From JBEVNR01 sp040507985 (GTDB lineage Bacteria; Pseudomonadota; Alphaproteobacteria; Rickettsiales; UBA6187), in the NCBI GenBank assembly GCA_040507985.1, contig JBEVNR010000028.1, positions 1 to 19,614 of the forward strand: a stretch of 19,614 nucleotides of DNA. The letters are read 5' to 3'. Positions within the stretch are counted from its first letter, which is position 1. Each line of letters starts with the position of its first letter. Below the pieces are notes generated by a model. The model saw only the letters and a list, made by a program, of their open reading frames with translations. It did no database searches and was not told where the DNA came from. Of this stretch, positions 5,711 to 13,106 are shown piece by piece. The position numbers were made by a program, and so were the translations under genes.

Positions 5711-6007
5711 ATGCCTTTTAAAATACATATTTCCGTTACCGCTAAAAAACAGCTTCAAAAATTACGAAATGATTCTTCTCAAGACCGCTGCTATAAGGCA
5801 GTGATTAAAACATTGCGCTTTCTTGAGGAAAACCCGCGCCATCCAAGCCTAAACACACATGAATATACGGCTTTATCCAGAGAGTTAGGGTGTAAAGTAT
5901 GGGAAGCCTATGCGCAAAACCACACTCCTAACGCGTACCGCGTGTTTTGGACGTATGGCGAAGAACAAGGAAGTATTTCTATTATTGCCATAACCGGCCA
6001 TCCATAA
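5711..6007 (+). CDS. Putative type II toxin, 98 aa
   Basis: The basic 98-aa protein has a RelE/ParE-like layout: a first strand (FKIHISVTAKKQLQKL), a helix (RCYKAVIKTLRFLEENPRHPS), then VWEAYAQNHTPNAYRVFWTYG and a last strand SISIIAITGHP. Proteins of this kind occur next to small antitoxins and are presumed translation inhibitors. It is the second gene of the AT-rich pair with the ORF at 5435, lying inside decayed tail genes. An ATG at 5695 opens only a short frame that closes within 9 codons. The frame is intact; exact activity is unknown. Confidence 0.6.
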   Translation: MPFKIHISVTAKKQLQKLRNDSSQDRCYKAVIKTLRFLEENPRHPSLNTHEYTALSRELGCKVWEAYAQNHTPNAYRVFWTYGEEQGSISIIAITGHP

Positions 6008-6104
6008 AAACGTTTTTTCCTTCTCGTCACAAAACCCCCCTTCCGCCGCCTATAACCACCGCCATAAAATAGTCGCCATAACCACTACATGATGACGCGG
6101 CGGC

Positions 6105-6521
6105 ATGGCGCTAACGAACAATCTCGGCCTCGCCCTGATAGAGCAGGGACAGGCGCAGAAGGAGGTGACGGCGAACCAAGCGTTCGCCAAGATCGACGCC
6201 GTGCTCAACATGTCGGTGATCGACCGCGACGTGACGGCGCCGCCCGTGTCCCCTAGCGCGGGCGACGCCTACATCCCCCATGCGACCGCGACCGGCGCGT
6301 GGGCGGGGCACGAGAACGACATCGCCTATTATTACAACTCCGCGTGGAATTTCATCGCGCCGAAGGCCGGGATGGCCGCCAAGGCCGCCGAAGAGCAGGC
6401 GCGCCAAACGGGCGAAACGCTTCAGCTTCTCAACCGCATCGTGTCGCTGCTGGAAAGCGCCTCGCGACAACCGCAGCCGACCGCCGGGAACGAGCGACGA
6501 CGCGACGGCGACGCCGCGTAA
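6105..6521 (+). CDS. DUF2793-type phage protein, short form
   Basis: The 138-aa protein starts with the DUF2793 pattern: LALIEQGQAQKEVTANQAF, then VIDRDVTAPPVSP, AGDAYI, TGAWAGHENDIAYYYNSAWNFIAPKAG. In alphaproteobacterial phages this domain sits in tail-tip or fibre-associated proteins near the end of the tail operon. The rest (AAKAAEEQARQTGETLQLLNRIVSLLES) is a likely helix or coiled coil. The C-terminus may be shortened compared with larger family members. No clear Shine-Dalgarno is seen. It is followed after 25 bp by the lysozyme gene. Confidence 0.65.
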   Translation: MALTNNLGLALIEQGQAQKEVTANQAFAKIDAVLNMSVIDRDVTAPPVSPSAGDAYIPHATATGAWAGHENDIAYYYNSAWNFIAPKAGMAAKAAEEQARQTGETLQLLNRIVSLLESASRQPQPTAGNERRRDGDAA

Positions 6522-6546
6522 AAATCGCTTTTAAGGAGAAAATATC

Positions 6547-6966
6547 ATGCAAGAATCTGCCATAACCGCCCTCAAGGAGCGCCTTAAAATCGAGGAGGGT
6601 TTCCGCGCCAAGCCGTATCGGTGCAGCGCGGGAAAGCTGACCATAGGCTACGGACGCAACATACAAGACGTCGGAATCACGAAAAACGAAGCGGACGTCC
6701 TGCTGGACGGCGACGTGTCGCGCGCGCTGGCGGCCTGCGGCACCTTGTTCCGAAATTTCGACGCCTTAAGCGAAAACCGCCAAAGCGTCCTGGCCGACAT
6801 GATGTTCAACATGGGGGCGGCGGAACTGGCGCGATTCGAGAAAATGCGCCGCGCCCTCGCGCGGGAAGACTTCGCCGAGGCCGTCGAACAAATGAAAAAC
6901 AGCGCGTGGCACGGCCAGGTCGGCGACCGAGCGAAGAAACTCGTCAAAATGATGCTGGAGGGATAG
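6547..6966 (+). CDS. Phage endolysin, GH24 (T4-type) lysozyme
   Basis: The 139-aa muramidase hydrolyses the MurNAc-GlcNAc bond of peptidoglycan at lysis. The family motif is clear: EEGFRAKPY, then CSAGKLTIGYG. Glu17 matches the catalytic Glu11 of T4 lysozyme and Thr32 matches Thr26. The T4 Asp20 position is Cys26 here, a substitution that recurs in this subfamily and is compatible with activity. The C-terminal half keeps the helical bundle (SVLADMMFNMG, then AWHGQVGDRAKKLVKMM). There is no signal peptide, so export depends on the holin encoded next. AAGGAG lies 10 bp before the ATG. Confidence 0.9.
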   Translation: MQESAITALKERLKIEEGFRAKPYRCSAGKLTIGYGRNIQDVGITKNEADVLLDGDVSRALAACGTLFRNFDALSENRQSVLADMMFNMGAAELARFEKMRRALAREDFAEAVEQMKNSAWHGQVGDRAKKLVKMMLEG

Positions 6967-6969
6967 GCC

Positions 6970-7410
6970 ATGCTGGCGGAAGCGATAGTCGGCACGGTCG
7001 GGAAGGTTCTGGATAAGGTTATCCCCGACCCGGTAGAGCGCGACAAGGCCAAGGCGGAATTGATTCGCTTGCAACAGGACGGCGAGTTCCGGGAAATGGA
7101 AACCGCGATGAAGGCCATAACGGCGGAAGCGCAATCGAGCGACCCGTGGACGAGCCGTGCGCGGCCGTTGTTTATGTACGTCTTTTATTTTATACTTCTT
7201 GCGCAAGTCGTGTTCATCCCGGCTGTCGGCGTGTTTTTCCCGCGCGACATGGAAAATTATTTCGACATGATGGCCAAGGGATTTGCCGCCATACCCGAGC
7301 CGCTCTGGTGGACGTTCACGGCGGGCTATCTGGGATATACCGGCGCGCGCACGTACGAGAAAAAGAAAATCATCGACGGCAAAGGCGCCGCCGCGCCTCG
7401 GAAGGGATAG
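6970..7410 (+). CDS. Phage holin, 3-TM type
   Basis: The 146-aa protein starts 3 bp after the lysozyme stop. A cytoplasmic N-terminal helical region (VERDKAKAELIRLQQD, then AEAQSSDPWTSRARPLFMY) leads into hydrophobic segments at about 68-90 (LFMYVFYFILLAQVVFIPAV) and 108-126 (PEPLWWTFTAGYLGYTG), and the protein ends in a basic tail (YEKKKIIDGKG). The SRARPL motif before the first membrane span is characteristic of 3-TM holins. It should form membrane lesions that let the lysozyme reach peptidoglycan. The gene is intact. Confidence 0.8.
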   Translation: MLAEAIVGTVGKVLDKVIPDPVERDKAKAELIRLQQDGEFREMETAMKAITAEAQSSDPWTSRARPLFMYVFYFILLAQVVFIPAVGVFFPRDMENYFDMMAKGFAAIPEPLWWTFTAGYLGYTGARTYEKKKIIDGKGAAAPRKG

Positions 7411-7414
7411 GTTT

Positions 7415-7564
7415 ATGGTCGGCAAATATTATAACGCGCTGCTTTGGCTCCGGACGAAGCCTATAGAATTCGCCGTCGACATGCGCAACCGCGCCACGGG
7501 CAGGCAATGCGCCCGCCTGCGCTGCCGATGCTGGCTCCGCCTGATCGGCATGAGGGGGCATTAG
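7415..7564 (+). CDS. Small basic protein after the holin, 49 aa
   Basis: This ORF starts 4 bp after the holin stop and a GAAGGG-type Shine-Dalgarno overlaps the holin end. The product is very basic and cysteine-containing (QCARLRCRCWLRLIG) with a hydrophobic/aromatic N-terminus (YYNALLWLRTKPIEF). The position suggests it is the last gene of the lysis operon, but it resembles no spanin or lipoprotein I recognise. No function is assigned. Confidence 0.45.
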   Translation: MVGKYYNALLWLRTKPIEFAVDMRNRATGRQCARLRCRCWLRLIGMRGH

Positions 7565-7635
7565 GGGCGGCACTGCTTTGTGAAAGGCATAAACGGATGG
7601 TTCGAAAATAGGATATAAGGGCCGGTCACGTTAGG

Positions 7636-7980
7636 CTACGAGAAAAATGAAAAATTGTATGGCTGAAATTGCATGAATTCGCTATAAGCGATTTCATGGT
7701 TTAAAGCTATGTCATACAGTCGTGCACCACCCAAGACGGCACGGTTTTGCGCGAAGAAGTATAGCGGGGAAGCGACCGCAAACAAAGGGATTCCTTCGTC
7801 TAAAAAAGGTTTCAAGCAAACGGTTTTCAACATGTCCGCTTTTTGGGGGTAACTTGAAACCTTAAAGATATTAGGGGCTTTTGCGAGAAGTTTAGCGGCG
7901 GCGGTGAATTTTTCTGCGAAGGCGGATCGGTCGGTTTCCGTTTGCTTGATTTGCTCTTCGACGCGGGCGGCTTCCTGCAT
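7636..7980 (-). pseudogene. Possible C-terminal remnant of a serine recombinase
   Basis: The frame encodes a coiled helix (EEQIKQTETDRSAFAEKFTAA), then AKAPNIFKVSSYPQKADMLKTV and PFLDEGIPLFAVASPLYFF. This resembles the C-terminal end of large serine recombinases, where a helix is followed by a K-R/K-x-[LM]-[LK] stretch and a short beta tail. No catalytic domain or cysteine zinc ribbon is present. The frame is open upstream only to about 8030. If correct it is the last trace of the prophage integrase or of another element. The assignment is by pattern only. Confidence 0.35.
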
Positions 7981-8154
7981 ACGTGGGATAAAGCCCTTAT
8001 TATACGCGTGGCAATCGTTGGCGGTTGGTTAACCGAGGAAACCGCGAAAGATTTCAAAGAAATTTTTTTTATCTTTGCGAAAACCGGAGCAAAGACAATA
8101 TGCAATAAATGAATGACGTGCGCCTCTTAAGGCGAAGGATTGGCGGAAAAGGCG

Positions 8155-8349
8155 TTAGTTATAGTGAGCCTTTAATGCCTGAAGCCTTTCGGTAGTTTTG
8201 GACTTTTCCTCGTCCGTCAGTCCTTCAAGGTCGGATACCTTTTGCAAGGCGTTGTCTACGAAGGAGCGGAATTGTTGGTTGGCCAAGGAGAAGTCGGATA
8301 CGCCGGGTATCACGAATACTTCTTGTCGAGGATTCTCCGGTACAATCAT
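8155..8349 (-). CDS. Unrecognised protein, possibly N-terminally truncated
   Basis: From the ATG at 8349 the ORF encodes 64 aa ending SDLEGLTDEEKSKTTERLQALKAHYN. The same frame is open upstream without a stop to 8529 and reads like protein (GSCLKVEVTFKEDAKSKIASL, then DVHCYFNPSGG), giving ~124 residues but no ATG. A GGAGG sits only 1 bp before the ATG at 8349, too close for efficient initiation. A decayed gene that has lost its start, or use of a rare start codon, both fit. The family is not recognised. Confidence 0.4.
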   Translation of the reverse strand: MIVPENPRQEVFVIPGVSDFSLANQQFRSFVDNALQKVSDLEGLTDEEKSKTTERLQALKAHYN

Positions 8350-8680
8350 GCCTCCCGAAGGATTGAAGTAACAATGAACGTCTAAGCTAGCTATTTTGGA
8401 TTTAGCATCTTCTTTAAAAGTTACCTCAACCTTGAGGCAACTTCCGTTTAAACGATGAGTTTTTCCTTGCTCATATGGCGTATGAGAATCTTTTATGGCT
8501 CGATAGATCGCCAGTGCGGCGCCGTTAAGTTAAGATGGCGAGGCGCGTCTGTATGGCGAAAATAGAGAATTGGCATGATATTATCGCATTCATTTTAGTA
8601 AGGGAAGCATAATACATAGCCGATGCGTCGCCTTTTTGATTAAAGACTTCGGACGCAAAGGAGCGCATTGCCCTCACCGC

Positions 8681-8710
8681 AAAAAACGGGGAAGAGCGCC
8701 CCCTTCCCCG
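8681..8710 (-). terminator. Intrinsic terminator of flgE
   Basis: On the reverse strand CGGGGAAG/CTTCCCCG (8703-8710 with 8687-8694) forms an 8-bp stem with an 8-nt loop, directly followed by a run of six T (8681-8686). It lies about 37 bp after the flgE stop codon, in the right orientation. Confidence 0.8.
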
Positions 8711-8746
8711 CCGCAAGATTTTAGCCGGACAAAAATTGACGCCGGA

Positions 8747-11581
8747 CTATAATCTTCTGGTCAGCTCTTCCTCCATCGACTTGACGGTGGAAATAAGCGT
8801 GGCGTTGGCGTTATAGTTCGACTGAATGCCGATGGTGCGGGTCAGCTCTTCGGTGATGTCGGCGGTCGAGCCTTCCAGCGTGCCGGAGACGAGCGTGCCG
8901 GCCGAGCCTTTGCCCGCCTCCTTCAGGTTAATCTCGCCGGAGTCTTGCGTCACCGTAAACACGTTGCCGGAGCGTTGCGCCAAGGCGTTGGGGTTGGAGA
9001 CGGCGACAACGGGGATTTTATAGATGGCCTTCACCTCGCCGTTGCTGAAGCGGGCGTTGATGGTGCCGTCGTCTTCGACCTCCACGCCGGTGAACAGGCC
9101 GGAGGCCACGCCGTTTTGCTCGACGAACTCCACGTTATAGGAAGAGTCGAATTGCCGCAGCCCGTCGGTCTGGCCGATCACCGCGCCTTCGGTGCCGGAG
9201 GGCGCGCCGGCGGTTCCCCAATCGATGGTGATGGCGCCGTTTTCGGCGCCGTTGCTCCATCCGACCGACACCGGCACGCTGAGCGAGGGCGATATGGTCT
9301 TGAGCGATCCGTCACCGTTAAATTGAATCGTACCGGAGGCGATTTGCCCGGCCGTCACGCCCGTGACGTCGGTGGGGTCGAGCGCGTAGATTTCGACCGA
9401 CCAAGTTTGTTCGTTGGTTTTCAGGAACGCCACCTTAAAATCGTGCGAGGTGCCGAGCGAATCGAAAAACGTGACGTTGCGCGAGAAATGCGGCGACACG
9501 TTGCCGCCCGCCATGTTTTTGGTCACGTCGTTCGGGTCGTACGACGTCGCCACTATGCCGGCGGTTTGGGTTGCCGACACCAGCGAATCCATGCCCAGTT
9601 CCGTAAAGAACGTGTCGCCGACGTCGCCCGCGCCAAGCCCCAGCTCCGACAATAATTGCGCGTTCGACGCGCCGCCTATCGTTAGTTGGCGGGCGGGCGC
9701 CACCGATACGGTCATGCCCGCGTTGGGCGTCGTGTCGACGGAAGACGCAAATCCGGTAATGCCGTTCACCAAGGCGTTTAAGTCGTCCAGCGTGTTAAAG
9801 CGGTTCGATCCGGCGGCAACCAGCGCGCTTCCCGTCGTCGTCGGAAAATCTCCGCCCAGCCCGGCGTTAAGCTGCGCGGCGGTAATGCCGCTCGTCGCGC
9901 TTAAGGTTATGCCCAGATTCGGGTTGGAGGCCGAGATGTATATCGCGCCGTCGACGATGCGTCCCCTGAAGTTCGCGTTGGCGTCGATGGCGGCGGCCAG
10001 CGTTTCCATGCTGTTAAATTGTCCGGTCGCGGTGTTGGGACTGCTTGGCGTATAGGTAAGCGTGACGGTGTTCGTGCCGTTGCTTAGGGTAAAGCTGTCG
10101 CCCGCGTTTAATCCGCCCGTGCCGTCCACGAACGCGCCGGCGGCGCTCGTCGCGCCGAAGACCGACGTCGTCGCGTTGACGGCTTTCGTCGCGGCCAGGC
10201 CGCCGTAGGTGAACGCGCCGGCATTCGTGCCGTCGCTGAAGGAAAGCGTCGACAATCCGCTCGTCATGCTGGTGGCGCCCGGCGTCGGCACGATGAGGTC
10301 GGACGATTTATTCATGCCGTTGCGCGACGATATGGGATTCGCCGTCGCGGTATAGGAATTTTTCGTCACGGTTACGGTTTGCAACGGGTCGGCGGAAAAA
10401 ATTTCCAGGCTGGAGGCGGTGGAGGGGCTATTTACCTTCGCGCCGAATTGTCCGTATTGGTTCACGGCGTCTGCCAGCCCCTTTAAGGTGTTGAAGCGCG
10501 TGCCGGAGCCGGCCGCCACGTTGGCGAAGCCGAGCTTGCCGGACAGGCCGCTGCCCGCGACGTCGGCAAAGACCATGGCGTCGTTGGCGTCTTCGGACGA
10601 AACGTAAATGCGCGAGTCGTCAATGCGCGCCGTCAGTCCGTTAATGCGGTTGAGCGCTTCGGCCAGCGTAGTCAGGCTGTTAAACTCGCCGGCGGTGGTG
10701 TCGGGCGAGTTTTGCGTGAAGGTGAGCGTCACGGCGCCGCTTTTATTGGTGGTGATTTGAAATTTATCGTTGTTTTGCAGCCCGTCCGCGCCGCCCGTGG
10801 TAAACGACGCCGACGGCGTGCCGGTGCCCAGTAACGGGGCGTCGGCAAGGCTGTGCGAGCGCGCGAATCCGCCGTAGTCGAACGTGACGGCTTCTCCGCT
10901 TGATTCCAGCGTTAAGGAATCGCCGGGCGCCATGCCGGCCTCCATGCCCAATATGTCGTTTTGTCCGACGTTGCGGTTGCGCGTGCCGGCGGGGTCGAGC
11001 GTGACCGTCGCGCCCTGAAACACGTTTTCGGCGGCGTTGAGGTTGGCGCCGATGGCGAGGCTCGACGTCGCCGTCGCCGCGCCGCTGGCCGTGTTGGTGT
11101 CCACCGCCACCAGCGAATCAACCGATTCCGCCGCCGTGGTGTTGACGTTGCCGAGCTGGCCGGGAAGGCGCCCGTTGTCGTCCAGCGGCCAGGCCATGAG
11201 CTTATAGCCGGCGGAATTGACCAATTCCCCGGCGTTGTTGGCGTCGAACGCGCCGGCGCGGGTTAAGAACACGTTGCCCGCGTCGTCTTGCACCGAGAAA
11301 AACCCCTTGCCGGAAATGGCCAGATCGGTTGCCCGCCCCGTCGTCTCGAGCAGGCCTTGCTTGTCCACCAGCGTTTTCGGGGAAAGCGTCACGCCGCCGC
11401 TGGAATATCCGACGCCGCCGCTGCCGGTTCCCGAGTTGGTGACGAGGGTGGAAAATAATCCCGTCGTGGCCTTATAGCCCGGCGTCGAGGCGTTGGCGAT
11501 GTTATCGGCGGCGATGGAGATGCTGGCGCTCTGCGCTTGCAAACCGGTGACGGCGGAATTTCTTGCCCCTGCTAAACCCAT
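8747..11581 (-). CDS. flgE: Flagellar hook protein FlgE, large alphaproteobacterial form
   Basis: The 944-aa hook subunit polymerises into the curved joint between rod and filament. The N-terminus has the axial-protein motif (ADNIANASTPGYKATT, 25-40) and the GKGFFSV segment; the C-terminus has the matching helix (ELTRTIGIQSNYNANATLIST, 912-932). A FlgE D2-type region (NVTFFDSLGTSHDFKVAF) spans about 690-830. Between 234 and 634 are two homologous ~175-residue modules, which account for the size (E. coli FlgE is about 400 aa). AAGGAG precedes the ATG at 11581; the longer frame to 11689 is not supported. No other flagellar gene lies in the window. Confidence 0.93.
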   Translation of the reverse strand: MGLAGARNSAVTGLQAQSASISIAADNIANASTPGYKATTGLFSTLVTNSGTGSGGVGYSSGGVTLSPKTLVDKQGLLETTGRATDLAISGKGFFSVQDDAGNVFLTRAGAFDANNAGELVNSAGYKLMAWPLDDNGRLPGQLGNVNTTAAESVDSLVAVDTNTASGAATATSSLAIGANLNAAENVFQGATVTLDPAGTRNRNVGQNDILGMEAGMAPGDSLTLESSGEAVTFDYGGFARSHSLADAPLLGTGTPSASFTTGGADGLQNNDKFQITTNKSGAVTLTFTQNSPDTTAGEFNSLTTLAEALNRINGLTARIDDSRIYVSSEDANDAMVFADVAGSGLSGKLGFANVAAGSGTRFNTLKGLADAVNQYGQFGAKVNSPSTASSLEIFSADPLQTVTVTKNSYTATANPISSRNGMNKSSDLIVPTPGATSMTSGLSTLSFSDGTNAGAFTYGGLAATKAVNATTSVFGATSAAGAFVDGTGGLNAGDSFTLSNGTNTVTLTYTPSSPNTATGQFNSMETLAAAIDANANFRGRIVDGAIYISASNPNLGITLSATSGITAAQLNAGLGGDFPTTTGSALVAAGSNRFNTLDDLNALVNGITGFASSVDTTPNAGMTVSVAPARQLTIGGASNAQLLSELGLGAGDVGDTFFTELGMDSLVSATQTAGIVATSYDPNDVTKNMAGGNVSPHFSRNVTFFDSLGTSHDFKVAFLKTNEQTWSVEIYALDPTDVTGVTAGQIASGTIQFNGDGSLKTISPSLSVPVSVGWSNGAENGAITIDWGTAGAPSGTEGAVIGQTDGLRQFDSSYNVEFVEQNGVASGLFTGVEVEDDGTINARFSNGEVKAIYKIPVVAVSNPNALAQRSGNVFTVTQDSGEINLKEAGKGSAGTLVSGTLEGSTADITEELTRTIGIQSNYNANATLISTVKSMEEELTRRL

Positions 11582-11636
11582 ATGTTTCTCCTTATGGTAG
11601 GTTTTGCCTTGTACGTGAATCTCACGAGACAAGAAA

Positions 11637-11651
11637 GCAAGGAGCGTGCCA
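11637..11651 (-). promoter_or_regulatory. Sigma-54 promoter of flgE
   Basis: The reverse strand reads TGGCACG-CTCC-TTGCT, an essentially consensus -24/-12 element with the GG and GC doublets correctly spaced. Transcription would start near 11625, leaving a leader of ~45 nt that contains the AAGGAG of flgE. RpoN control of the hook gene, with an enhancer-binding activator, is established in Caulobacter. Confidence 0.85.
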
Positions 11652-11841
11652 ATCGAGAGGAGAAAATAAAAACATAAGATTTTATGCAAAAACAGTTTGG
11701 CCGTTAATTAAGGACGGTAAAAGTAAAAATCGTCTAAAAATATCCATAAAGCCTTGCTCGAAAGCATCCCTACCCCAAATCTGCGGGAGTATGAAAATGT
11801 GTCGAGCGGGGAGGCCGGCAAGTATTTTTTGTTGGTTTCTC

Positions 11842-11870
11842 TTGACGTTTTTTAAAGGTGCGTTTATCAT
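11842..11870 (+). promoter_or_regulatory. Promoter of tRNA-Ser
   Basis: TTGACG (11842-11847), a 17-bp spacer, then TATCAT (11865-11870). The expected start is about 8 bp upstream of the mature tRNA 5' end. Confidence 0.65.
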
Positions 11871-11884
11871 GGCACGTCTTGTTC

Positions 11885-11977
11885 GGAGACGTGGCCGAGA
11901 GGCTGAAGGCGGCGGTTTGCTAAACCGTTATACGGGGTAAACCCGTATCGAGGGTTCGAATCCCTCCGTCTCCGCCA
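11885..11977 (+). tRNA. tRNA-Ser (anticodon GCU)
   Basis: A class II tRNA with a long variable arm. The acceptor stem GGAGACG (11885-11891) pairs with CGTCTCC (11967-11973), followed by discriminator G and an encoded CCA (11975-11977). The anticodon loop TTGCTAA (11917-11923) gives anticodon GCT (11919-11921), which reads AGC and AGU. The T arm is GAGGG-TTCGAAT-CCCTC. The long variable arm TACGGGGTAAACCCGTA is typical of serine tRNAs. Confidence 0.97.
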
Positions 11978-11989
11978 TTTTACCATCCG

Positions 11990-12010
11990 AAGCCCAGTAA
12001 ATGCGGGCTT
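11990..12010 (+). terminator. Weak hairpin after tRNA-Ser
   Basis: AAGCCC (11990-11995) pairs with GGGCTT (12005-12010), only 13 bp after the tRNA CCA. The T-tract is very short (TTT then C), so this may be a processing/3'-trailer stem or a weak terminator. Confidence 0.3.
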
Positions 12011-12054
12011 TCGAGAGGTTTCGTTCCTGACCATGACAGTTGTCCTAGCCTACG

Positions 12055-12222
12055 CTAGGCGTTGTTGTCAGAGCGTGCAAATATGTTGAATTTTGCTTTG
12101 CAATACTTTTTCCCATTTTCCGTCACTTCCTCAAACGGGTCTTCTGCCTTCAAGCTAGGGTTTTGATGCCCAAAGAACGCTTGTAGTTTTTCTTTAAGGC
12201 TTTTCTTGGTTTGTGCGTCCAT
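12055..12222 (-). CDS. Small hypothetical protein, 55 aa
   Basis: The ATG at 12222 follows GGAAGG at a workable distance. The protein is charged and helical (TKKSLKEKLQAFFGHQNPSLK), then AEDPFEEVTENGKKYCKAKF, and it has no membrane segment. I do not recognise it. The longer frame upstream to 12405 is Arg-rich and looks like noise. The stop lies in a palindrome, CCTAGC-CTAC-GCTAGG (12045-12060), that has no T-tract. Low GC compared with the neighbouring conserved genes suggests a lineage-specific gene. Confidence 0.45.
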   Translation of the reverse strand: MDAQTKKSLKEKLQAFFGHQNPSLKAEDPFEEVTENGKKYCKAKFNIFARSDNNA

Positions 12223-12416
12223 TAAATTGGCCCTTCCGCCGCACCTTCGCCGTTTAGGCGTCGCGCCCCGCCGCATCCGCATTGTTTTTTTTATTGCCGT
12301 TTTTTTTGACGAAAACGGTAAAAAGAACGGAGCGAATGACGATGCGCCGCCTATCCTTATTTTGTCAAAAGAGCCGCGTTCCTGCGCATGGCCCTTTCGA
12401 TACATCGCATGCGCGA

Positions 12417-12926
12417 TTACCGCTTCTTAACGCCATTGCCGAACATGTTATATAGAAAAGGCGCCTGATCTTCAAGCCAACCGCTCCATGTGGCCTTGCG
12501 CTTCATTTTTATATATTCTCCCGCTCGCGCCTTCCCTTCATCCATACGCCTTAAAATTTCGACTGCATCATCTCTATTTTTTTCGGATTTTATTTTCTCT
12601 TCGATTTCCGCATAAAGCTTATCATATGATTGCAGCAAATTAGCGGAAGTTTGCTCAAACCGCTTTTTCTCTTCAATAGTTCCCGTAAAATTGTCTAATG
12701 ATTGTTGAATATATATTTCCATCCCCATTTTCAATAATTTCAGGAGATTCAATTGTCTGGGAGGGTCGGCTTCTTCATTGAAAAGCTTCTCAATTTCTTC
12801 CGTTAGAGATTTTATAGATTTTCCCATAGTTGTGCAAGCGGTCGAGCAAAGGATCGGGAAGACAACGAGGTCGAAAATATAGGTTTTTTCGCAAAAGGTT
12901 ACGGCGTAATTTTTGCATGCTACCAT
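12417..12926 (-). CDS. Hypothetical helical protein, possible lipoprotein
   Basis: From the ATG at 12926 the protein has ~169 aa. The start region contains a hydrophobic stretch (YIFDLVVFPILCSTAC) that could be a signal sequence ending at a cysteine, though the lipobox position -3 (Ser) is atypical. The rest is strongly helical and charged: IKSLTEEIEKLFNEE, then GTIEEKKRFEQTSANLLQSYDKLYAEIEEKIK, then AVEILRRMDEGKARAGEY, and it ends basic. An alternative start is the ATG at 12830 (MGKSIKSL), without the hydrophobic part. The family is not recognised; it may be cell-envelope-associated. Confidence 0.5.
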   Translation of the reverse strand: MVACKNYAVTFCEKTYIFDLVVFPILCSTACTTMGKSIKSLTEEIEKLFNEEADPPRQLNLLKLLKMGMEIYIQQSLDNFTGTIEEKKRFEQTSANLLQSYDKLYAEIEEKIKSEKNRDDAVEILRRMDEGKARAGEYIKMKRKATWSGWLEDQAPFLYNMFGNGVKKR

Positions 12927-13106
12927 AAAACGGCGTTCGTGTCCGTAGATTTTTCGCCTATTTTTGCCGTTTTCATCCCATGCGCCGCCACGATTTTGAA
13001 AATAACGCAGCGATTTTTTTATTCTTTTTTTGAAGAAGGTGCCTTGCAGTTGCAATTTTCACTCCATTACTCTTTCGGGTCGTTGCCGTCACCGTCGCCT
13101 AGCCTT

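Noticed and set aside
8945..9655. 236-codon forward frame opposite flgE
   Set aside because: It is antisense to a clearly coding conserved gene, with composition dictated by flgE codons.
11582..11689. N-terminal extension of FlgE with a hydrophobic stretch
   Set aside because: It would start at TTG and run through the sigma-54 promoter and the AAGGAG. The conserved FlgE N-terminus begins at 11581.
11885..11977. tRNA-Ser as prophage attachment site
   Set aside because: I find no second copy of the tRNA 3' end at the prophage borders, and flgE and other genes lie between.
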